Shown: positions 1-10,000 of the stretch, one piece after another
Layout of the letters: each line of letters begins with the position of its first letter
How positions within the stretch are numbered: position 1 is the first letter of the stretch
Assembly (NCBI GenBank): GCA_958510875.1
Contig: OY294068.1
Location: 165,673,962-165,737,961 of the forward strand
Length of the DNA stretch: 64,000 bases
DNA from: Endomychus coccineus
Lineage: Eukaryota; Arthropoda; Insecta; Coleoptera; Endomychidae
Direction of reading: 5' to 3'
Notes under the pieces: model-generated
The model's database searches: none
What the model saw: only the letters and a program-made list of their open reading frames with translations
Told to the model about the DNA's origin: nothing
Program-made: the position numbers and the translations under genes

Positions 1-222
1 AAGGTAGTGTGGGAGTCCCTGAGTCTCGAACTTATTCACCTCAGATATACCCACTAAACACTCCACCTCGTGTGGTAGGCTCGATCCTGCAACCAGGGCA
101 GTCACGGTGACACTTGGGCTTGACAGCCCATTGTATCTTGCCTCACCACTTTCTCGGGAAAAATTCCGCAGCCACAGTGATTAGAAGATCGATGCTTCTA
201 CCACTGAGCTACCTGGCCCGTT
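1..222 (-). repeat. tRNA-related SINE-like fragment
   Basis: Read on the minus strand, the stretch near 220-187 has an RNA polymerase III A-box-like segment (GGTAGCTCAGTGGTAGAAGC). About 110 bases further on, near 105-80, is a B-box-like segment (GGATCGAGCC). The spacing is too long for an ordinary tRNA and no cloverleaf acceptor stem closes, so this is more likely a tRNA-derived SINE or decayed tRNA-like repeat than a tRNA gene. It runs into the left window edge, so its 3' end is not seen. Confidence 0.35.
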
Positions 223-957
223 CATTTGTATTTTATTAACAAGACCATAAAATTTGGAATTGTTCAGTATAATTTAACCTTTAAAAAATATAGGTATCAA
301 AAATTGAGTAATTAATTAAAACACAATGTGTTGTTTTTCTAAATGAGCTCTAATTCTCTATTGCTTTCATAAAAAATTTCTAAATTTTTATGCGATGTTA
401 CAAATTGCTTAATGAAAAGATTTTCTATATTTAATAATGTAATACTTGAAAATTTATCTTGGTTCATTGTGCTTCTCAGCCAAGATGTCGCATAGCAGAA
501 AAACTTCTTCCACAACCAGCTGCCCTTACTGGTAAACCAACAGCTATTTGTAACAAAATGTACAAGTGTACTTTCTTATTTCATTTCGAAGATTTTCCAA
601 AGAAATTTCAAGTTTTTTAATTAAATCACTTCAGCATGTAGAACAGTCGTATCAATTTTGTATAGCATCCTTAGAATTATGTATAAACTCTACTGCTTCT
701 TCTACATCTAATGGAAAAACACAGAATCCAACTTTGCTGAAGGAAAATTAGCCAATCTACATTTTAAATAAGTTATACTATTGTCTAAAACATGTTCATG
801 TAAAAATAAAAAATTACTTACGCAAGATATAACAGGGAACATATGAATGGCCTAATTTGTGGTTTGAGAAATAGTTAGCGACATTTTCAGAGAGAACATG
901 AGAAAAAACTTAAATGACATATGGAGTATGGAAGTTTTATTTTGCTCTATGTATAGG

Positions 958-1385
958 ACAATCATCATCATCATCATTTGAGGGGAGGAGGCATAGCCCC
1001 AGAATGCACTTATGCCACTTAGTTGGGCTCATTGTGCACCTCGTGGTCAGAAGCTTATTCTATTCTAGCAGGTTTGTGGCCCGCCAGAAACCAAAATATT
1101 GCCAACGGTGGCTTCCATAAGTTCTTCTGGGAGCAGTTTTGATTCTCCGGAGTGACGGTGTCTGAGGAGCATTCCAACAGGATGTGAGAGGCAGTTTCTT
1201 CCGCCTCTCTGCATTTTCTACATATAAGATTATTTGCGATGCCCATAGTATGAAGGTGTTTGTTAAGACGACAGTGACCAGTTAGGATTTCAGTCATCTC
1301 TTTGATGTTCCTTCTGTTCAGAGAAAGGAGTTTCGTGCTTAATGGTTTTGAACCACCATCATTTTCTTCAGCCAAGAGAAACCAC
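958..1385 (-). mobile_element. 3' end of an I/LOA-type non-LTR retrotransposon
   Basis: The minus strand encodes a peptide with LTGHCRLNKHLHTMGI followed by C-x2-C and a SHILLEC segment. This cysteine/histidine-rich region lies at the C-terminus of ORF2 in I/LOA/R1-like LINEs, after RNase H. The same peptide pattern recurs in the LINE at 7395-8881. The 3' end carries a trinucleotide tail (five ATC repeats on the plus strand at about 961-975), typical of such LINEs. Only the last ~430 bp survive and the frame is broken. The 5' side abuts a hAT transposase remnant around 1360-1390. Clade assignment is by recognition only. Confidence 0.7.
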
Positions 1386-1925
1386 TCCTTCATTTTTACT
1401 ACACATGTTTTTGCCTCCATCAGTAGTAATATATTTCAAGTTTTTCCATCGAAGGTTCTTTTTATTAATGTCATTTTCAACTCCTTCAAAAATATCGTAG
1501 TCGTGATGTGAATACTATCAATATCTCAATATCAAGAAGTTCTTCATACACTTCATACCTTTTATCTACTCCTCGAATGAAAATACCTGAGCAGTATCTG
1601 ACACATCCGTTGACTCATCCAAGACCAGAGAAAACCACTCAAGATGTCCAGTTTTGTCAGACAGTTGAGATGATATATTTTCTGCTATGTCTTCAACCCT
1701 CCGAGCCCCGGTTTTTGCTGACAAACTGAATGTTTTAAGTAAATTAACCTTTTCGGGGCACATTTTTCGGCTACTGCAATTACGCATTCTTTGATTATTT
1801 CTCCATCGGTGAATGGTTTTCCACGTTTCCCAATTTCAAGTGCCACACGAAAGCTGGCATGAGTTGCAGCCTCTTGTTCAATATTGTGTTTCGTAAACAA
1901 AGATTGCTGCGATTTCAATTAGCAT
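1360..1925 (-). pseudogene. hAT-superfamily transposase fragment (GTF2IRD2/ZBED-like)
   Basis: Minus-strand reading frames contain, in order, a segment ending ATHASFRVALEIGKRGKPF, a GEIIKECV segment, SLSAKTGARRVEDIAENI, LVLDESTDVSDTAQ and finally a TDGGKNMC-like stretch near 1400. The DESTD..DTAQ block is a hallmark of the hAT transposases that gave rise to GTF2IRD2/ZBED-type proteins. At least two frame changes are needed to connect the pieces (near 1780 and 1500), so it is dead. It is cut off on the left by LINE sequence. Terminal repeats were not found. Confidence 0.6.
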
Positions 1926-3310
1926 TTCAAAGTGTTTTATTGTTACTGAGTATTTTAACCAACCAATGAATTATGTATATAACTAGGGGATACAAATACT
2001 CAAGTCCTCAGGTTAAATTACCCTGAAAGAAAAAAATAAAAGACCTGTACCCAGAATGAATTCACTAGTGATTGAAATACTAATATTGATACAGGTATGA
2101 CGGAATTTATATTAATGAGATATGGAGAGAATGAATTGAAAATATGAATGAAGGTAGTTACTTAAATCATTAAAACAAGTGAACAGTTGAATTTACACAA
2201 TATACAAATACTCAATGATTATTTCAATTGTTACATAAAACGAAAATCGGTAGCCTGACCTGGTGAGAGCTAGATGTTGTACTTGCTTGGTTATGGATTA
2301 ATACTTCTACTTGACATAGGGGCTCCTGCCTCAGTTGTAATAACGTTTCCACGATTGTACGTCACAAATAAATCAGCGACTCCTAAGTAATCTTTCCCAC
2401 AGCAGATTCAAGCCAACCTCAATACACTTGTTGAATTTCCCACAACATAAACAGAAAAAAGGAACCCTGAAATCACGAAATGTTCAAACCTCTATTGTTC
2501 TATTGTCTTCAGAAGACAGACATGAACAAAATACATAACAATTGTTGAACAAATTAGGACTAGCCTATGTTCTGTCAGATACCACCTGTGAAGGAAAATT
2601 AATTCCTGAAGTCAGTGAATAAATCAAATAGAATTACAAAGATTATTTACCTCTATCACGATAGGGTTTTCCTCCCAATAAGACAAACTTTACTTCCGTC
2701 CAATACCAGTCACGTTGAAACTAAGTTTTAATCCCTTAATGTGCATTAATTACTCAAATAATCCCAACTATTCCAATCCAAATTGGTAATTGATGCTATT
2801 ACTTTCAACGGAAGTATATTCCCAGAATTTGGTTCCAAACACAAGCTTGGTATCACCTCCCTGTTGAAATAACCTAGCAACACACTTCCCGCTTGAACGA
2901 TTGACCAGAAGTAACGCAATCTTCTCTTCCTTTCCGGCGTCTCGTTGTCTCACAGAACAACCTCGAAATAGAAGCGGTAACTACGGATCTGACACCGAAC
3001 AACCATGACCCTTAGCATATACGGTCTAGCATAGCTGACGTCCCGGGAGTTAACCTATTGTACTACAGCGGCCATTTCTAAGCCGTTATGGGGAATGTAC
3101 ACGTCACATGCGCTTTCGAAAGTACTACTAGCGCTATCTGTTAGCTATAAAGGGTACTACCACTACTTATTTCTGCGTGTGACCACCAGGTGTAGTCAAG
3201 TGTCGCTATTGTAACAATAAAGTACAGTTAGTAACAATAGTAATTGAACTAGCGATTTTAGCAAGCGTATGCTAGTCTAGAAATTATCGATAATGGCAGG
3301 AAAATTCAAA
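1926..3310. other. Region without a recognised gene
   Basis: AT-rich DNA to about 2700, then a more GC-balanced stretch (2760-3200). An open frame on the minus strand, 2953-2768 (61 codons), has no family I recognise. The stretch 3100-3200 contains a TATA-like TATAAAGG near 3147 and could be a promoter, but no transcript structure is evident. Left as unassigned. Confidence 0.4.
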
Positions 3311-3388
3311 CAGTTTTGGCCCTTGTAACTTATTAGAGTAAACAGTATGGCCCTTAGGCTGGAAAATTTGGAGGCCCTTGTTATAAAC
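3311..3388 (+). repeat. Short dispersed repeat, copy 1
   Basis: The run from TTTTGGCCCTTGTAACTTA through AGTAAACAGTATGG and AGGCT.GAAA.TTTGGA matches 50224-50300 over roughly 75 bp with few differences. It is a two-copy dispersed repeat in this window, possibly the end of a hAT-like element. No coding content. Confidence 0.55.
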
Positions 3389-3865
3389 CAATAAAACGCG
3401 CCTGACTTGCTCCAAATCAAAAGAGTCTCATATATACCGATTCGTAAAACTGAATCTGTATATCTATATGGATGAACAAACAAGAAAAAGCAGTTCAAAT
3501 TCTTTCTGAAGCTGAAGAATTATGCGAATATCCCCTAGGACAGGCCTCAAAAAGACTGACACATGTCTAGGTATAATCTACAATAAGCTTCCAACATTAA
3601 AAATCCGTCTGGAACACAGTGGTAGGAGAAGTTAAATGCTTGTATAGCGCAGTCTGTATATGTGAAGATGAAGTTCATTGAATGATCAATTTGGTACGAA
3701 TAACTTTCATTTAGTTAATTGTACATCTGCTTTTCCCAGTAGATTAATCAATATTTTTTTCAGATATTGATGTGACTAAAATAGATTAGTTATAGACCAT
3801 GTAAAAGGATTACTTCACCATACTTCAGTGATTATATTATTTTTATCTTTCTGTGTTTATTTCAG

Positions 3866-4040
3866 GGTTCTAGTTTCTACATACCTTCAGATGCATTCTT
3901 ACAAGATCGAATTACAGATAGCGTTTTAAATATAACGTGGAAATCTTCTTTGGAGGGACAAAACAATTCTCTTTACTTGAAAATAGCGAAGGCAATGGAT
4001 AATTACGTGATTAAAGAAGTCCGACTTCATATTTTGAAAG
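3866..4040 (+). CDS. Exon A of the membrane protein gene
   Basis: Follows a pyrimidine-rich TTTATTTCAG acceptor and opens in frame 0 (GSSFYIPSDAFLQD...). Ends AAAG before a GTAATC donor. It is 175 nt, so the last codon is split after one base. Codes for about 58 residues with no stop. Confidence 0.7.
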
Positions 4041-7000
4041 GTAATCTTGCTTTAAACGAAATTAACGTGATTCAGATTGATAAATGACGGCACATGTTAT
4101 ATATCAATCCATGTTACATTCTCTGTTTCACTAATTAAAATTTATCTTGTTTTTAGATAATGATTTACATCAGTACGTGCAAGACGTTTTAATTCCATCT
4201 TCAAATGACGAAATAAATAGCTCCAGTAAATCGAAACTAATTAAACTGGATGATGAAGTATTTGTACACTTCTCAAATACAAACTTTTTGAGAATTATGT
4301 CTAGGGGGTTGACTGTATCTGGTATGTATACATGTTTTTTGGTAAGCTTTAATGGTACAGTAAATCTGTAAGATTTTGTGAAAAAAAAATGATTATGCTA
4401 CCTTTGCACGGTCACAATACCGTGGCCCTTTAAATTTTGAAAACTATTTTTTTTTTCATAAATCGTTAGACATGTGACGACCTTAAAACCAAAAAGTTGT
4501 GACCCCTTTCCCTTGGGCCCTTCTGGAAATATGAAAATGTTCTTGGGTATTGGTTTTCCGCGAAAAAGGTAGGTTGTGAAGAAAATTTTGTAGAGGGAGA
4601 TATTCTCTATAATTGATCTCATCCAATTGCTCCCCTACAACTAAAAGTGCAAAAACAGAGGGCACCAAAGTTGCTACAGTGTGAATATAAAAGTTGTAGA
4701 GCAGAAAAAATCTACAAAATGCAGTAACAGTTTTCCCTACAATGCGTTGTTAAAGTATAAATTATTTTAAGATCGACATATAAAATGTCTGTGTAGTCGC
4801 CTACGCAAGATTAACCATCAAATAAATAAAATTATGTTGATATTATTTAAGAAAATGTTTGCAACTTCAGATATCTTACTACCATTATATAAAAAATTCT
4901 CGGGAATTATGTCACATTAACACTCTGTTATAAATGTTCGTCTTTACGTACGTTTCGGTCTCACGACCATCATCAGACAGAAGGCTTATTTTGTCAAAAA
5001 GGGGTTAACTAAAACTAATTAGCACAAGCGTCCATATCGCACAATTTTCAATCAAAAAGCTCACGCCGTCGAAACGAACAGAACCACGAATAATCGAAAA
5101 TTGTATCGTTAATATTAAAGTATAGATTTTTTTGTAACAAGAAACCACTGTTAAGTAATATTCTCATAATGTACAAACGCATATTGCTATGGTCTCAAAG
5201 CAACTGGAGTTCGAAGCTATTTGTTTGTAATAACTCGACCCAGATGTAATTTATGACGTACTTGAAAAGGTTTTGGACCTGCATTGGAATTTACTATACT
5301 TTAAGCGTTCTTCCTAAAATATACTTTTAACATTATAAAGACGTATGTAGGAATTTGCAAGAGTTTTAATTAATCAAGTTAGTATAAATCTGACTCAATC
5401 CCTGAATATCATTCCTATGATTTACAGAATTTGAATCCCTTTTTATGTGAATCATCTCCAGGATAGATCTTTTATAATAATTGGTTTCTTTAGTTAAAAT
5501 ATTAACATTTTTGTAATCAAATTGATGGTTATATAATCAAAACAGTGCTTAGCAAGGGCGGTGGAATTTTTTAAGTTATTATTTCTTGTGCTATACTTAT
5601 GGCCGTACATTATTTTTTGTAAATATTGTTTAGAGATTCCAGTATAAGTTCCATCACAATCTAAACAATTCAATTTATATACTGTGTGGGTTTGTTTATC
5701 TTTAGGTATTACAGGTTTTAGATTTGAGAAATATTTCCCAACACAGTTAGTAGGTTTATGCGCAACATTTATATCGTACTTTTTCAAACATTTCTTAATT
5801 TTTTCTGAGGTCTCCGGAATGTATGGTAAAGTTATATAATTGTCTGTATGTTATTTTTATAAGAAGAACCATTATAGATTTTCATTTTTCATTAGATTTT
5901 CAGCCTGTATTCTTTAAACGGTATGTAGATGATTGCCTTATGTGTGTTCCCAACGATAAAATTCAATATGTGATTAATAAATTTAACAATTTCCATTGTA
6001 AACTTGAATTCACTTGTGAAATAGAAATAAACAATAACATTAATTTTCTAGATATGACCATTAGGCATGATGCAGATGGAAAAATAAAAACTTCCTGGTT
6101 TAATAAAGAAGTCTAGTCTCAACGTTATCTTCATTTCAATTCCGTTGCACCAGCTTGTTATAAAAAAAGTGTCATAAACAGCCTCACAGACCGCGCGGTA
6201 AAATTATCCCACGCAGAGGACCGTCCCAAAAATTTAAAAATTGTTCGTAATGCATTGGAAATGAATGGCTACCCAAAAACTTTCTACAATCCTATCATTA
6301 AAGAGAGAATAAACAAAATCTATAATGGTTCTTCTTATAAAAATAACATAACAGGTAATACAGACAATTATATAACTTTACCATACGTTCCGGAGACCTC
6401 AGAAAAAATGAAGGAATGTTTGAAAAAGTACGATATAAATGTTGCTCATAAACCTACTAACTGTGTTGGGAAATATTTCTCAAATCTAAAACCTGTAATA
6501 CCTAAAGATAAACAAACCCACACAGTATATAAATTGAATTGTTTAGATTGTGATGGAACTTATACTGGAATCTCTAAACAAAATTTACAAAAAAGAATGT
6601 ACGGCCATAAGTATAGCACAAGAAATAATAATATTTTAACTAAAGAAACCAATTATTATAAAAGATCTATCCTGGAGATGATTCACATAAAAAGGGATTC
6701 AAATTCTGTAAATCATAGGAATGATATTCAGGGATTGAGTCAGATTTATACTAACTTGATTAATTAAAACTCTTGCAAATTCCTACATACGTCTTTATAA
6801 TGTTAAAAGTATATTTTAGGAAGAACGCTTAAAGTATAGTAAATTCCAATGCAGGTCCAAAACCTTTTCAAGTACGTCATAAATTACATCTGGGTCGAGT
6901 TATTACAAACAAATAGCTTCGAACTCCAGTTGCTTTGAGACCATAGCAATATGCGTTTGTACATTATGAGAATATTACTTAACAGTGGTTTCTTGTTACA

Positions 7001-10000
7001 AAAAAATCTATACTTTAATATTAACGATACAATTTTCGATTATTCGTGGTTCTGTTCGTTTCGACGGCGTGAGCTTTTTGATTGAAAATTGTGCGATATG
7101 GACGCTTGTGCTAATTAGTTTTAGTTAACCCCTTTTTGACAAAATAAGTCTTCTGATGATGATCGTGAGACCGAAACGTACGTAAAGACGAACATTTATA
7201 ACAGAGTGTTAATGTGACCTAATTCCCGAGAATTTTTTATATAATTCATACTGGGTCAAGAATCTTATTATATTATCTTACTACCTAATTTAATTGAAAA
7301 GTTTTGTTTCGTTTCTTATAATTTATAGTAGTACATATGAAAATAAAAGTGCTATATCTCCATGACTGTGCATCGGAAGGAGAACAATGTATATCATCAA
7401 TCAATCAAAACGGGGGTGGATAAGAATCATTCCAGCAGGCCTAAGGCTAAGATTTGGCATGGACTGATATCTCTTACGGCTTGAAGCGGCATATGTGTGC
7501 TCCCGAGGTGTTGTAGCCTAAGTGAAGCCAATGCTGAATATTCTTCTAGGATGTGAGAGGCAGTTTCATCCGCCTCTCCACATCTACTACAAGCTGGGTC
7601 TTCAACAATGCCCATTGTGTGTAGATGTTTATTCAGATGACAGTGTCCTGTGAGGAGTCCTGTCACCAGTTTTAGGTCACTCCAGCTCATAGAAAGTAGG
7701 GTTTTAGAGAGTTAAGGCGAGAACTCCCTAATATGGAGCTTCGCTTGCCTCATGCCGGAGGCACCACGCTAGACCAAGAGCCACTGTCTATCCTCTATCC
7801 AGTAGTTCCTTGAGGGCGTAGTAGCCGATGAAATTACGATCGTTGAATCGGAGTCAGGGACACTCAAGGAACTCCGTTTGGCCAGCTTATCGGCCACTTC
7901 GTTTCCCTTCACGCCAGAGTGGGCGGGTAACCACACTAGCTAGAGTTTGTTAATTCAGACAGAGTTTCCCTGCACTCCAAGACAAGCCTAGAAGTCACTC
8001 TGTGGGCTAGACTTGCCAGTTTTAGATCCGTTCGTGAACCACACAAGCCTGGCGGAAGTGGCCTAAAACTCTTGTTCTCCCAGTCCGTCCTCTGTGTTAT
8101 GAGGACGTCTGGTGTTTGAAACTGACAGCAGGCACTATCGCATCCTGCGTCAGTCGGATGATCATGTAGTTCTCGGCTGCTCAATCCCAAATTTTGCCAT
8201 GACCGCGAGGCACAGACGCACCGCCCCACTGGCCCAGACCAGCCAGCCGATACGCCGTACCCGCGGCCACTGTTTTGATATGGAGCTGAAAAGGGACTGT
8301 CCGCACCAGAACCTCCAGAGCCCTGGTGAGGGCGGTCCTCAAAGCCCACGTTATCCCCATGCAGGCAAGTCTTTGAACCTTGTCCAGCGCCAGACGGGAC
8401 ACGGGACAGAACCGTTTCTGTCGCCGGCCACCACACGACGGCTGCGTAGCTTATGATTGGGCGGATCATGGCCGTGTAGATGCAGTGCAGAACCTATGAC
8501 CGTAAACGCCATGTGTTCGCGAAGGCTCTCCTACATGCCCATTAGGATGCAACAGTCTATTTACCCGGGTTTCCAGGTACATTTTCCAAGAATCGAGGAT
8601 AACTCCAAGGTACTTTACTGAGCCTTTCATGTGCAGGAACCTTTATAACAGACGAATATCTGGTAGGGGTCCCAGTTTCCGTGTCCTCTTGGAAAGAACC
8701 ACTTCGGTTATCTCAGGATTCACCCTGGGTCCCTCAACCTGGCACCAGCGAGCCACGATGGCAAGTGTAGTGTAGCTGCGTGTCTTCCGAGGGTCAGAGC
8801 TGCCAAGTCGACTAGCAACCTGTCCACCACCAGGCACTAAAGGAGTGGAAAGAGTACTGGTTCCTAAGGGCACTCTTGGGTAACAATGTATATACATTCG
8901 TAAGGTTTTCTTTGGTTCTACAACTTTTACACTGTTGCGCAAAAATGTTTTTTTCGTATCGAAAAAGAGGAAAAATTGATTTTTGGCAACTTGGCGCCCT
9001 CTGCTTTTTGGTTATAGCACAGCGATTGTGTGAGATAAATTGTAGAGAATATTGTTCTCTACAATGTTTCTCTACAACCTACCTTTCTCGCGGAAATTCA
9101 AATTCAAAATCATTTTGATATTCTCAAAGATGCCAAAGGGGAGTCATAACTTTTAGGCTTTAAGGTCATTTTTCTTCCAGAAAATTCATAAGCTCACCGT
9201 ACTAAAGTGAGAATTAACTAGCGCCGTGCAATTAACTAGCGCCGTGCCTTCGATCGCACAGAATACTCGTCATCATTGACACTTTTTTGGCATATGAAGC
9301 AAATATTTAGAGAGCAAGAAATTAACGAAATAAACGATCGACTCTCGACTAGTCTCGACCGATCGTTAAACGAATTTAGACAAATGGTGTTATAAGTATT
9401 TCATTGCGCTGGAGAAATGGCATATATATTTTGTAGGTTCGGCTCCATTAGTTTTATATTTCCAATATACCACTAAAGGGTTTTTTTCGTTTCGAAAAAG
9501 AAAAAAAAAAGTTGTTTTTCGCCACTTTGGTGCCCTCTGATTTTTGAAATTTTGGTTGTAGCACAGCGTGTGTATCAAATGCATTGTAGCTAATATTGTT
9601 TCCTACAATTTTTATTCACAAAATTTTTTTCCACGACCTACCATTCTCCGGAAAAATAAAATACAAAAACATTTTGATTTCCTCAAAAAGGCTCAAGGCG
9701 GGGGTCACAACTTCTTGTCATTTTTCCCACAAAAGTAATATTTTCTTATAGATTTACTGTACTATTAATGTAAGTTGGCTTTTCTGAACTTCAGTTTTGA
9801 AAGTACGTCATTCCAGCTGAAAAATTCTGCTTGATTGGAAAATGACAGTTCAACCCTTGGGAGTCTTAGTAGGAAACTGACATTTCGATTTTCGTAAACG
9901 TCAAATGACGAATAAGCTTATTTTAACGGAAAAACAAACCGGAAATGTCAACAAAACTATTGAGTCAAATTGGTTTTCAGTGCCTACTTGTGAATGTTTC

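Noticed and set aside
1..222. Functional tRNA gene
   Set aside because: A- and B-box-like segments are about 110 bp apart and no cloverleaf can be closed.
3474..3572. Small plus-strand frame (MNKQEKAVQILSEAEELCEY...)
   Set aside because: Looks somewhat protein-like but is only 32 codons, has no splice context matching the exon at 3866, and no family was recognised.
5494..6767. Two convergent copies of a host gene
   Set aside because: The identical peptides on opposite strands are the two arms of a Penelope fold-back, not duplicated host genes.
8112..8456. 114-codon plus-strand frame
   Set aside because: Antisense shadow of the LINE ORF2 at 7395-8881.
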